Position numbers and translations under genes: made by a program | The notes under the pieces: generated by a model | What the model saw: the letters and a program-made list of their open reading frames with translations, nothing else | The model's database searches: none | What the model was told of the DNA's origin: nothing | Origin: Mangrovimicrobium sp048323675 | Lineage (GTDB): Bacteria; Pseudomonadota; Gammaproteobacteria; Pseudomonadales; Halieaceae | NCBI RefSeq assembly: GCF_048323675.1 | Contig: NZ_JBLWFK010000002.1 | Span: 868,001 to 932,000, forward strand | Direction: 5' to 3' | Length of the DNA stretch: 64,000 nt | Shown: positions 32,921-41,382 of the stretch, in pieces | How positions within the stretch are numbered: position 1 is the first letter of the stretch | Layout: each line of letters starts with the position of its first letter

Positions 32921-35053
32921 CTATTTCCCGGATTTTTGCGCATAGAAATCACGCAACACGAAGAAAGCCTGCTTGCGTTCTCCGGTCTCGGATACCAGGC
33001 CTTTGCGGTTGTACAACTCCTGGATGCCGTTGAGCGGGCGCATGGCGGAGCGGAAGTCCTTCAGTACCCAAGGGGATATGCCCTGGACGAAATCGCTGCG
33101 GCCGAGCATGTCGAGTTGCTTCTCGTAGACCTTCGCCTGGTACTCCTCCGACCAGATGGCACCCGGACCGTGTTCGGAGACGAAGCCCTTCTTCGCGCCG
33201 GCACCAAACTCCGAGATCACGATAGGCTTGCCGAAGGCGTTGCGGAAGCGCACGTCCTTCATGATGTTCAGCATGGTGCGGCGGGTGGTCGCCTCGTCCA
33301 CCGGCAGCACGCGAGACAGGCCGGCGGAGTAATACCAGCCGAAGTACTCGTTGTAGCCGATCAGGTCGACGACCTCGCCCAGCGGGTCGCGCAGCATGAC
33401 CTCCAGTTCACCGTGCAGGACCTTTTGCACCGCGTCATCGTCGCCGATCATTTTCTTCGCCATGCCCGCCAGTTGCTGTTTCACCTTCGGGTCGGTGACC
33501 TGCGGGTCGAAGAGCAGCTCGGCGACCAGGCGCTTGAGGATCTCCTTGAACTCGGCGGGGTCGCCCACCAGCGCCGAGGCGATCGGGCGGGCACTTTCAT
33601 CCAGGCTGCGCGCCTGCTCCGCCAGTTGCGTCAGGAACGCCAGGCGTTCCGGTGATTGCGGCATGCTCTCGTTGGACACGGACCAGAAGACGATGGAGGC
33701 GCGGTTGCGGTCGCGGTCGATGTTATCCCTGACCATGCCCAGCGCCTGTTGCAGGGTATCCGGGTTGGCCCAGTCGATCAGCGAGACGATGGGGATTTCG
33801 CTCCACACCATCAGGCCCAGTTCGTCCGCTACCCGCAGGGTGTGTTCGTTGTGCGGGTAGTGCGCCAGGCGCACGTAGTTGGCGTTGAGTTCCCTGGCCA
33901 GGCCCAGGCTGGCCTCGGCGTCGGCACGGTCGTTGGCCATGCCGGGTTTGAGGATGGATTCGTCGTGCAGGGCAACGCCGCGCAGGTAGACGGGCTTGCC
34001 GTTGAGCAGGATCTGTTTGCCCTCGATGGCGATGGTGCGGAAGCCGATGCGATCCACCACCTGCTCATCGCCGTCGCTCACCGCCACGTCGTACAGGCGG
34101 GGATGTTCCGGCGACCACAGGTCCAGCTTCGCCGTGAAGCTGAAAGTCGCGCGGCCATTGGCGTCGGTGCGGGCACTGGTGTGCACCCCGGCCTCGTCGA
34201 TATCGACCTTTATTTCGCGGTTGGCTGCCTGCGGGCCATCGAGTTGCACCCAGCCATCGACGCGACCGCTGGCGAGGTCGGCGAGGTAGAACTGGTATTG
34301 CCGCGCGTAGGTCGCCGGGACCGTCACCAGGTCGACGTCGCGAATGATCCCGCCGTACTTGAAGAAATCCGAGGTGCGCTTGGTCGGGATGGTGGAATCG
34401 TCCAGGTAGGCATCCACTCGCACCACCAGGTAGTTGCTGCCGTCTTTCGCGGCGTCGGTGACGTCCACGTTGAAGGCCGTGTAACCACCGCGGTGGGTGG
34501 CCAGGGGTTTGCCATTGAGGTAGACATGCGCCTTGTAATTGACGCCGTCGAAATGCAGGTAATAGCGTTTGCCCGCAGCCTTCTGCAGGTCGAAATCGCG
34601 CTGGTACCAGACGATATCGCGGTAGCGGTACAGGCGCTCGTCCTGGGTGTTCCAGTCGCCGGGAACCTCCAACTGGCGGCGCGGGTCGAAGCTGAACTCG
34701 ACCAGTTCCATGCCGGTCTGCGGTTCCGGCGGCGTATAGTAGGCGGTGCCGAACAGACCCTTGGCCCCCATACTGTGCTCGTCGACCACGACATTCCACG
34801 CACCGTTCAGTGTTTGGTGCGCGCGCCCGTCGACGTTGGTCATCAACGGGTCCGGCGACGGCAGATCCTGGACCAGCCCGCCAAACAGTTCCGAGACGTC
34901 GTGCTTCTCACCCTCCTCCCCGGTCAACATCGACGCCACCCGCGCTTTCTGGGCAGCGGCGGCGTCCTCGCCGGGCGTGGGTTGGGCCGCCAGCAGCGGA
35001 CCGGAAGCCAGCGCCAGCAGCGCAGTGAGCAAACAGTGTCCGGTAATTTTCAT
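32921..35053 (-). CDS. Exported GH2 glycoside hydrolase, probable beta-glucuronidase
   Basis: 710 residues from ATG 35053, which follows GAGG. A signal peptide (ITGHCLLTALLALASGPLLAAQ) sends it to the periplasm. The GH2 jelly-roll domain (about 85-250; LNGAWNVVV, EVPGDWNT, DIVWYQRDFDL) precedes the immunoglobulin-like domain and the barrel. Acid/base Glu462 lies in SNES and nucleophile Glu615 in VISEFGAG. GH2 includes galactosidases, mannosidases and glucuronidases; the surrounding uronate genes make glucuronidase the best reading. It is 13 bases after the uxuB stop. Confidence 0.85.
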   Translation of the reverse strand: MKITGHCLLTALLALASGPLLAAQPTPGEDAAAAQKARVASMLTGEEGEKHDVSELFGGLVQDLPSPDPLMTNVDGRAHQTLNGAWNVVVDEHSMGAKGLFGTAYYTPPEPQTGMELVEFSFDPRRQLEVPGDWNTQDERLYRYRDIVWYQRDFDLQKAAGKRYYLHFDGVNYKAHVYLNGKPLATHRGGYTAFNVDVTDAAKDGSNYLVVRVDAYLDDSTIPTKRTSDFFKYGGIIRDVDLVTVPATYARQYQFYLADLASGRVDGWVQLDGPQAANREIKVDIDEAGVHTSARTDANGRATFSFTAKLDLWSPEHPRLYDVAVSDGDEQVVDRIGFRTIAIEGKQILLNGKPVYLRGVALHDESILKPGMANDRADAEASLGLARELNANYVRLAHYPHNEHTLRVADELGLMVWSEIPIVSLIDWANPDTLQQALGMVRDNIDRDRNRASIVFWSVSNESMPQSPERLAFLTQLAEQARSLDESARPIASALVGDPAEFKEILKRLVAELLFDPQVTDPKVKQQLAGMAKKMIGDDDAVQKVLHGELEVMLRDPLGEVVDLIGYNEYFGWYYSAGLSRVLPVDEATTRRTMLNIMKDVRFRNAFGKPIVISEFGAGAKKGFVSEHGPGAIWSEEYQAKVYEKQLDMLGRSDFVQGISPWVLKDFRSAMRPLNGIQELYNRKGLVSETGERKQAFFVLRDFYAQKSGK

Positions 35054-35066
35054 GTCGTACCTCGTT

Positions 35067-36509
35067 TTATTCTTTATGCGTGAATTCCGGAATCGCCAGT
35101 AGCGCATCGGGGCCGCCCTCTGCCAGGGACTGGCAGTGCTGCAGCAGCGTTGTCATCTGCGCCGGAATGTCCGTCGCCGCCAGGCCCAGGCAGGCAAGCA
35201 AGTCCGCCAGGCGCGATGCGAGTGGTGCGTCGCTGTTGCGCAGCTGCGTCAGTGCCGCGCTGCGCGGGTCTTCCAGCGCCAGCCCCGTGCACAGCACGTA
35301 GTGACACCAGGCCGCCAGCGCGCGCAATAACAGGGTATCCGCCGGCAGGGTTGCCAGCGTGGGCAACCAGCGCTGGCGGATTTTTTCCGTACCGTCCATG
35401 GCGATCTGCGCGCAGCGGTGCTGCAGGTGTGGATTGGCGAAGCGCTGCAGCAGTTGCTCGCGGTAGGCGTCCAGGTCGAAACCCGGAGGGACAACCAGGG
35501 CGGGTGCCAGCTCCTCGCGCATCAGGCGCTCGATAAATTCGCGCAACCTGGCATCGGCCATGACGTCGGCGACGGTTTCCAGTCCTGCGAGCAGGCCGGC
35601 GTAGGCGATCGCCGAGTGCGCGGCGTTGAGCAGGCGCAGCTTGATGGCTTCATAGGGGCGGATGTCCGCGACAAGGCGCACGCCCGCCGCGGCCCAGTCT
35701 GGTACGCCCGCGGCAAAGCGCTCCTCGATGATCCACTGGGTGAAGGGTTCGGTGGCCACCGCCGCCTCGTCCCACAGCCCCAGCCGCTGCGCCTGGCGTT
35801 CGCGGCCCGCCGCATCCATGGCCGGCACGATGCGATCGACCATGGAACAGGGGAAGCGCACCGAACTGTCCAGCCAGTCCAACAGGTGGGGCCAGGCAAT
35901 CGCGGCGTAACTGCGCAGGGCCCGCGCCAGCCGCGCGCCGTTTTCCGCGAGGTTGTCGCAGCTGATCACGGTCAGCGGCGCCCCACCGCTGTCATAGCGG
36001 CGGGCCAGGCCGCGGGCGAGAATGCCGATCGCGGTGCGCGCCAGCTCCGGCGCGGCCAGGTCCGCGCGCACCGCGGGCAGTTCGGTATCCAGTCCGTCGC
36101 CGTCGAGGCAGTAGCCTTTTTCCGTCACGGTCAGGGTGACGATGCGAATGCCGGGGTCGGCGAAGGCGGCATCCAGCGCGGCGGGTTCCTCGGGCGCGAC
36201 GATCACGCCGGTGAGCGCGCCGATCACCCGCAGCTGGTCCCCGTCGCCTCCCCGGCTCCACACCGAGTACAGCAGGTCCTGCGGACGCAGCTGGCGCGCC
36301 ACGCTGTCGCCGCGCATACACACGCCGATAATGCCCCAGTCACCGCCGCCAAGGCGCAGGGCGGTGTCGGTATACACCGCCTGGTGCGCACGGTGAAAGG
36401 CGCCGAGGCCAAGGTGCAGGATGCCGGGCCGCAGGGCGGCGCGATCGTAGGCGGGGGTGATGACCTTGTCCGCCAGGTCGGCCAGTGACTCGGTGCTCAG
36501 GCGTTCCAC
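35067..36509 (-). CDS. uxuB: Mannonate oxidoreductase (fructuronate reductase)
   Basis: 480 residues from a GTG at 36509, preceded by GAGG, seven bases after the uxaC stop. The N-terminal Rossmann part has LHLGLGAFHRAHQAVYTD; DNLAENGARLARALRSYA and FPCSMVDRIVPA follow, and the C-terminal mannitol-dehydrogenase domain has RPYEAIKLRLLNAAHSAIAY with the family's catalytic Lys. It reduces D-fructuronate to D-mannonate with NADH. Mannitol dehydrogenase is the close alternative, but uxaC and uxuA in the same locus decide the call. Confidence 0.9.
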   Translation of the reverse strand: MERLSTESLADLADKVITPAYDRAALRPGILHLGLGAFHRAHQAVYTDTALRLGGGDWGIIGVCMRGDSVARQLRPQDLLYSVWSRGGDGDQLRVIGALTGVIVAPEEPAALDAAFADPGIRIVTLTVTEKGYCLDGDGLDTELPAVRADLAAPELARTAIGILARGLARRYDSGGAPLTVISCDNLAENGARLARALRSYAAIAWPHLLDWLDSSVRFPCSMVDRIVPAMDAAGRERQAQRLGLWDEAAVATEPFTQWIIEERFAAGVPDWAAAGVRLVADIRPYEAIKLRLLNAAHSAIAYAGLLAGLETVADVMADARLREFIERLMREELAPALVVPPGFDLDAYREQLLQRFANPHLQHRCAQIAMDGTEKIRQRWLPTLATLPADTLLLRALAAWCHYVLCTGLALEDPRSAALTQLRNSDAPLASRLADLLACLGLAATDIPAQMTTLLQHCQSLAEGGPDALLAIPEFTHKE

Positions 36510-36516
36510 GCTATCC

Positions 36517-37935
36517 TCAGAGCCGGTAGGCGCGCTTGGCGAGGTGGTAAGCGAGTTCCGCTGCCAGCTCGCGGGCCTCGTCCATGCGCAAGCGGTGTTC
36601 CGCCACCAGCTGCGCGAGGAAGCGACAGTCCATACGCCGGGCCACGTCGTGCCGCGCGGGTATCGAGAGAAATGCGCGGGTGTCGTCGTTGAAGCCGGCG
36701 GTGTTGTAGAAACCGGCGGTCTCGGTGATCTGCTGGCGGTAGCGCAGCATGCCCTCGGGGCTGTCGTGGAACCACCAGGGCGGACCGACCAGCAGCGACG
36801 GATAGTGGCCGGCCAGTGGCGCGAGTTCCCGTGCGTAGGTGGTCTCGTCAAGGGTGAACAGGATCAGGCGGAAACCGGGTTCGTCACCCACCCGGTCCAG
36901 CAGTGGTTTCAGGTTGCGCACGAACTCACAGGGCAGCGGGATGTCCGCGCCGCGGTCGCGTCCGAACGCGGCAAACAGCCGCGGATTGTGGTTGCGGTAG
37001 ACACCGGGGTGCAGTTGCATCACCAGCCCGTCGTCCAGCGACATCAGCGCCATCTCGGTCAGCATCTGGCCGCGGAAGCGCTCGGCCTCCTCCGGCGTCA
37101 GCGAGCCTTGCAGCGCCCCCGCGTAGAGCTGCTCGCACACGGCGGGCGACAGGTCCTCGGTGCGCGCGCTGGGATGACCGTGATCGGTGGAGGTCGCGCC
37201 GAAGCCCTTGAACCAGGCGCGCCGCTCCCGCAGCGCCGCCAGGTAGCCGCGGTAAGTGCCGCAATCCTCGCCGGCCAGTTCGCCCAGCCGCTGCACATTG
37301 GCGGCAAAGCCCTCGTACTCCGGGTCCAGCACCGGGTCGGGTCGGAAAGCTGTGATCACGCGGCCATGCCAGGGATCGCCGGCGAGTTTGCGGTGCGCGT
37401 CGAGCGGGTCCAGCGGCGATTCGGTGGTGGCGATGACCTCGATATTGAAACGCTCGAACAGCGCGCGCGGCAAAAATTCCGGCGATTGCAGCGCCGCGTC
37501 GATGCGGCGGTAGATTTCCTGCGCGTTCGCCGCGCACAGCGGCTGGTCGATACCGAACACTTCAACCAGCACATGGTCCATCCACAGGCGCGACGGCGTG
37601 CCGCGAAACAGGTGGTAGTGACCGGCGAAACGCTGCCAGACCTGTGCCGGGTCGCGCTCGACTGCCTCGTCCCCAGCCGCGGGAGCAATGCCCAGCGAGG
37701 GAAGGCGCAGGCCCTGGCTGCAGAGCATGCGCAACAGGTAGTGATCCGGCTGCACCAGCAGCTCGGCGGGATTGGCGAAGGGCTGGTTGTCGGCGAACCA
37801 GCGCGGGTCGGTGTGGCCGTGGGGGCTGACGATGGGCAGTGCGCGCACCGCCTCGTAAAGCTCCGTTGCAATCGCCCGCTGTCGCGGGCAACTGGCGAAC
37901 AGGCGCTGCGGGTGCAGTACGGGTTCGTCGCTCAA
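36517..37935 (-). CDS. uxaC: Glucuronate isomerase
   Basis: 472 residues, the standard UxaC length. Landmarks are LPIVSPHGHTDPRWFADN (the HGHTD metal site near the start), MDHVLVEVFGIDQPL, ATTESPLDPL, RVITAFRPD and the C-terminal GFYNTAGFNDDTRAFLSIPARHDVARR. It isomerises D-glucuronate to D-fructuronate, and galacturonate to tagaturonate. It is ten bases after the regulator gene and seven before uxuB, within the operon. Confidence 0.95.
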   Translation of the reverse strand: MSDEPVLHPQRLFASCPRQRAIATELYEAVRALPIVSPHGHTDPRWFADNQPFANPAELLVQPDHYLLRMLCSQGLRLPSLGIAPAAGDEAVERDPAQVWQRFAGHYHLFRGTPSRLWMDHVLVEVFGIDQPLCAANAQEIYRRIDAALQSPEFLPRALFERFNIEVIATTESPLDPLDAHRKLAGDPWHGRVITAFRPDPVLDPEYEGFAANVQRLGELAGEDCGTYRGYLAALRERRAWFKGFGATSTDHGHPSARTEDLSPAVCEQLYAGALQGSLTPEEAERFRGQMLTEMALMSLDDGLVMQLHPGVYRNHNPRLFAAFGRDRGADIPLPCEFVRNLKPLLDRVGDEPGFRLILFTLDETTYARELAPLAGHYPSLLVGPPWWFHDSPEGMLRYRQQITETAGFYNTAGFNDDTRAFLSIPARHDVARRMDCRFLAQLVAEHRLRMDEARELAAELAYHLAKRAYRL

Positions 37936-37945
37936 TGCCGCCCCC

Positions 37946-38635
37946 TCACTCCGCCGCCATCAGCGTATCGACCACACGCTGCAGGTGTACGGTCATCGCA
38001 TCCCTTGCCGCCGCGGCGTCGCGCGATTGCAGCGCGCCGAGGATGCGCTGGTGGTCCTCGATAATCGGCCGGCTGCCCTCCAGCCGCACACGCTGGTGGA
38101 AGTGGGTGCTGATCACCGAGTCGTTGCGCAACTGCCAGAGCCAGTCCACGGTGGAAGCCAGTACGGAGTTGCCCGCCGCCTCGGCGATCAGGCAGTGAAA
38201 GCGCTGGTCGGCGGCCTCGGTCATGTTCTCCTGCAGGTTCTCCGCGGCCATCTCTTCCAGCAGTTCCGCCAACCTGGCGAGTTGCGCGCTGGACGCGCGC
38301 TGCGCCGCCAGTGCGGCGCACTCGGCCTCGACCACACGCCGTGCCTCGAGTATCTCGAAGGGCCCCGCGCCTTGGTCCAGCACCGGCTGACCGGCGGCGG
38401 AATCGGTGGCGGCAACGTACACCCCGGAGCCGGAGCGAATCTCCACCAGCGCGGCGATCTCCAGCGCGATCATCGCCTCGCGGATGGTCGGGCGGCTGAC
38501 GCCGAAGCGCTCGGCGAGATCGCGCTCCGAGGGCAGGCGCTCACCCGGTGCCGGCGTGCCGGTGCGAATCGAACGCCGGATTTGATCGGCGACCTGCATG
38601 TAAAGGCGCTGCGGTTTTACAGTCTTGATCTGCAT
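37946..38635 (-). CDS. FadR-subfamily GntR regulator, probable uronate repressor
   Basis: 229 residues. A winged helix-turn-helix (about 8-75; LPSERDLAERFGVSRPTIREAMIALE) is joined to an all-helical FCD sensor domain (RRVVEAECAALAAQRA, DQRFHCLIAEAAGNSVL, DHQRILGALQSRDAAAA), with the His and Asp positions that bind metal and ligand in FadR-type proteins. It is the first gene of the leftward operon and stands divergent to kdgK-uxuA, the position of ExuR/UxuR regulators. A FadR-like palindrome lies in the shared region at 38752-38768. Ligand probably fructuronate or mannonate, by analogy. Confidence 0.88.
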   Translation of the reverse strand: MQIKTVKPQRLYMQVADQIRRSIRTGTPAPGERLPSERDLAERFGVSRPTIREAMIALEIAALVEIRSGSGVYVAATDSAAGQPVLDQGAGPFEILEARRVVEAECAALAAQRASSAQLARLAELLEEMAAENLQENMTEAADQRFHCLIAEAAGNSVLASTVDWLWQLRNDSVISTHFHQRVRLEGSRPIIEDHQRILGALQSRDAAAARDAMTVHLQRVVDTLMAAE

Positions 38636-38751
38636 TCAGCTCACTTGATTTCTTATCGTGCCCGGGGCCCGGCCATGCTATCGATGGAAAACCCAGAGGT
38701 ATCGACCGTACTTGCGCTCTGGCGAGCGCTGGTGCAGACTCGCCTCTGGTA

Positions 38752-38768
38752 AAGTGGTCAGGCCAATT
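38752..38768. promoter_or_regulatory. FadR/UxuR-type operator upstream of kdgK
   Basis: AAGTGGTCAGGCCAATT matches the FadR-family 17-base palindrome (AACTGGTCNGACCAGTT) at 13 of 16 fixed positions. It lies between the divergent gntR and kdgK genes, 57 bases before the kdgK GTG start, and about 120 before the regulator start, so a single bound dimer could control both directions. Confidence 0.6.
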
Positions 38769-38825
38769 AGACAGAGTGGCCACCCCACTGTCAAGTCACG
38801 ACGAGTCAGTCACGAGGAACCGGGA

Positions 38826-39734
38826 GTGCCCGACAGACCCACAATCTGCTGCGCCGGCGAGGTGATGCTGGAGTTCGCCCCGACCGGGGAACCGGACTGT
38901 TATCGCCGTGGTATCGCGGGTGACACCTTCAACACCGCGGTCTACCTGTCGCGGCTGGGCTGCCAGGTGAGCTACCTGACCCGCCTGGGCGCCGACCCCG
39001 CCTCGACGCATATCCTCGCCGCCCTGCGCGACGAGGGTATCGACGACAGCCTCATCCTGGCTGTTCCCGGCCGGCAGCCGGGTCTCTACCTGATCGACAA
39101 CGACCCGACCGGCGAGCGCCGCTTCAGCTACTGGCGGGATCACAGCCCGGCGCGAGAGACTTTCGACACCCCGCCGTCGGTGCCAGCCGGAGACGCGTTC
39201 TACTTCAGTGGCATCACCCTGGCGGTGTGCCGCAGCGGCCTGCACAACCTGGTGGAGGTGTTGCGGGGCCTGCGCGAAGCCGGTACCCGCATCGCCTTCG
39301 ATCCGAACTACCGCCCTGCCCTCTGGCGGGAACCGCAACAGGCGCGTTCATGTTACGAGGCAGTACTGCCGCTGTGCGATATCGTACTGCCGACGCTCGA
39401 CGACGAGTCACAGTTGTGGGGCATAAACGACGTCGGCCAATGCGCAAGTTTTCACCGGCAGTTCGGTGTTCGGGAGCTGGTCATCAAGGCGCCAGACCTC
39501 AGCGCACACGGCTTCTGCGACGAGCAGGCCGCGGTGTGCGCGGCACAGCCAGTTTCCGCCGTGGATACTACAGGTGCCGGCGACGCCTTCAATGCGGGCT
39601 ATCTCGCCGGACGGCTGCGCGGACAGGTAATCGACGCCGCCATTCGCGCAGGCCAGGCGCTGGCGGCGGCTGTGGTGCAACATCGCGGCGCGATCATCGC
39701 GCGCCAGGCTTTTGAATTCGAGGAGTACAACTAG
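38826..39734 (+). CDS. kdgK: 2-keto-3-deoxygluconate kinase
   Basis: 302 residues from a GTG at 38826 that follows GAGG. PfkB/ribokinase-family motifs are present: the N-terminal GEVMLEFAP, RGIAGDTFNTAVYLSRLG near residue 30, IAFDPNYRPALW and the C-terminal anion hole and catalytic base DTTGAGDAFNAGYLAG. It phosphorylates KDG to KDPG, the end of the Ashwell pathway before an aldolase (eda), which is not in this window. It runs into uxuA with no gap of note. Confidence 0.92.
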   Translation: MPDRPTICCAGEVMLEFAPTGEPDCYRRGIAGDTFNTAVYLSRLGCQVSYLTRLGADPASTHILAALRDEGIDDSLILAVPGRQPGLYLIDNDPTGERRFSYWRDHSPARETFDTPPSVPAGDAFYFSGITLAVCRSGLHNLVEVLRGLREAGTRIAFDPNYRPALWREPQQARSCYEAVLPLCDIVLPTLDDESQLWGINDVGQCASFHRQFGVRELVIKAPDLSAHGFCDEQAAVCAAQPVSAVDTTGAGDAFNAGYLAGRLRGQVIDAAIRAGQALAAAVVQHRGAIIARQAFEFEEYN

Positions 39735-39735
39735 C

Positions 39736-40914
39736 ATGCTGCAGACATGGCGATGGTTCGGACCGGACGACACGGTCACCCTGGAGCGGATCGCCCAGGC
39801 CGGGGCAACCGGCGTGGTCACTTCGCTGCACCACATTCCCACCGGCGAGGTCTGGCCGCTGGCAGAAATCGAATTGCGCAAGCGCGAAATCGAGGAGGCC
39901 GGACTGAACTGGTCCGTGGTAGAGAGCGTACCCCTGCACAATGACATCAAGACCCGCAGCGGTGACTACCAGCGCCATATCGACAATTACTGCGAGACCC
40001 TGCGCAACCTCGGCGCCGCGGGCGTGCAGGTCGTCTGCTACAATTTCATGCCGGTGGTCGACTGGACCCGCACCAACCTCGACTACACCCTGCCCAACCG
40101 CTCGCGCGCGCTGCGCTTCGAGATCACCGATTTCGCCGCCTACGACGTCTACCTGCTGCAGCGCGCCAACGCCGAACAGGACTACACGCCGGACATCCTG
40201 GCGCGGGCGAAACAGCGTTTTGATGCCATGAGCGATACCGAGCGCGACCTGCTGGAGAAAAACATCATAGCCGGGCTGCCCGGCGGCGAAGGCAGCTACG
40301 ACCGTGAAGGCATTCGCGATGCCATCGCCCAGTTCATCGCACTGGGCGAGGACGGCATGCGCGCCAACCTGCTGGATTTCCTGCGCGAAATCGTCCCCGT
40401 GGCCGAGACCGCCGGCGTGCGCATGTGCATCCACCCGGACGACCCGCCCTTCTCCCTGTTCGGCCTGCCGCGGGTGGTTTCCACCGCCGACGACGCGCGC
40501 ACCCTGCTGGAAGCGGTGCCCAGCGACAGCAACGGCCTGACCCTGTGCGCCGGTTCATTCGGCGCCCGCGGCGACAACGACCTTGTCGCCATGGCGCGCG
40601 AGTTTGGCCCGCGCATCCACTTCGTCCATCTGCGCAACATTCGCCGTGAGCAAGACGGCTCTTTCTACGAATCCGATCACCTGGACGGCGACAACGACAT
40701 GGTCGGTCTGATCGGCGCGCTGCTCGACGAAGAGCGCGCCCGGCAGGCCAGTGGCCGCAGCGACCGTATCGCCATGCGCCCGGACCACGGGCACCTGATG
40801 GGCGAGGAACTGGGACAGGCGGGCGTGCGGCCCGGCTACTCCTACCTCGGGCGACTGAAGGGACTGGCGGAATTGCGCGGGGTGATTCACGCGCTGGAAT
40901 CACTCCGCAACTGA
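39736..40914 (+). CDS. uxuA: Mannonate dehydratase
   Basis: 392 residues from ATG 39736, two bases after the kdgK stop, with GAGGAG inside the kdgK end. Motifs of UxuA are present: the opening MLQTWRWFGPDDTVTLE, GVQVVCYNFMPVVDWTRT, MCIHPDDPPFSLFGLPRVV, LCAGSFGARGDND, and the metal-binding FVHLRNIRRE and RPDHGHLMGEE. It dehydrates D-mannonate to 2-keto-3-deoxygluconate using Mn. It completes the uronate pathway with uxaC, uxuB and kdgK. Confidence 0.95.
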   Translation: MLQTWRWFGPDDTVTLERIAQAGATGVVTSLHHIPTGEVWPLAEIELRKREIEEAGLNWSVVESVPLHNDIKTRSGDYQRHIDNYCETLRNLGAAGVQVVCYNFMPVVDWTRTNLDYTLPNRSRALRFEITDFAAYDVYLLQRANAEQDYTPDILARAKQRFDAMSDTERDLLEKNIIAGLPGGEGSYDREGIRDAIAQFIALGEDGMRANLLDFLREIVPVAETAGVRMCIHPDDPPFSLFGLPRVVSTADDARTLLEAVPSDSNGLTLCAGSFGARGDNDLVAMAREFGPRIHFVHLRNIRREQDGSFYESDHLDGDNDMVGLIGALLDEERARQASGRSDRIAMRPDHGHLMGEELGQAGVRPGYSYLGRLKGLAELRGVIHALESLRN

Positions 40915-41002
40915 GTGTGGTACGCAAAGCGCTGATAGTGCGAGCAACCGCCAATCGCAGACGTCAGTACATCACCACGCGGCGTATGGATTCTCCCCTG
41001 GC

Positions 41003-41197
41003 CATCAGGTTTACAAAACCCACACACTCGAAACTGTAGTCCGCACCCCCACCTGTCAGTTCCACAAGATGAGCAACAGGGTCGCCCTCGACATCATTCG
41101 GATTGACGAAGTTCGACCTACCGAATTTCGCGGTCAGTTCCTTGCGATCATCATTAATATTCACGCCGATGATCCTGTCGGCGCCGACTATTTTTCC
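41003..41197 (-). pseudogene. Internal fragment of a class III alcohol dehydrogenase gene
   Basis: About 64 codons (KIVGADRIIGVN through GADYSFECVGFVNLM) match the cofactor-binding region of glutathione-dependent formaldehyde dehydrogenase. Neither the N-terminal catalytic domain nor the C-terminus is present; at both ends the reading frame passes into unrelated sequence. It abuts a transposase fragment on the opposite strand, so this is a rearrangement scar rather than a gene. Confidence 0.75.
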
Positions 41198-41246
41198 GGA
41201 CCGAGCAGAAGATGAACCACGGGGTGGCCCTGGAGACAATGGCCAG

Positions 41247-41375
41247 CAATTTCTGCAGTACGGGCCACTGGAGCACATTCGATCAGACAACGGCTCGGAA
41301 TTAACTGCGATTGCGGTCAGGCACTGGCTGCAGCGGCTTGGGGTGAAGACCCTGTTATATGAGCCGGGGAGCCCA
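41247..41375 (+). pseudogene. Fragment of an IS3-type transposase (integrase core)
   Basis: About 43 codons (QQFLQYGPLEHIRSDNGSEL, then TAIAVRHWLQRLGVKTLLYEPGSP) match the DDE integrase core of IS3-family OrfB, including the SDNGSE aspartate region. The remainder of the transposase and any terminal repeats are missing. The fragment lies at the left edge of the accessory gene cluster. Confidence 0.75.
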
Positions 41376-41382
41376 TCAGCCG

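Noticed and set aside
33656..35083. Long rightward open frame opposite the GH2 gene
   Set aside because: GH2 on the other strand has catalytic motifs and signal peptide; this frame has none.
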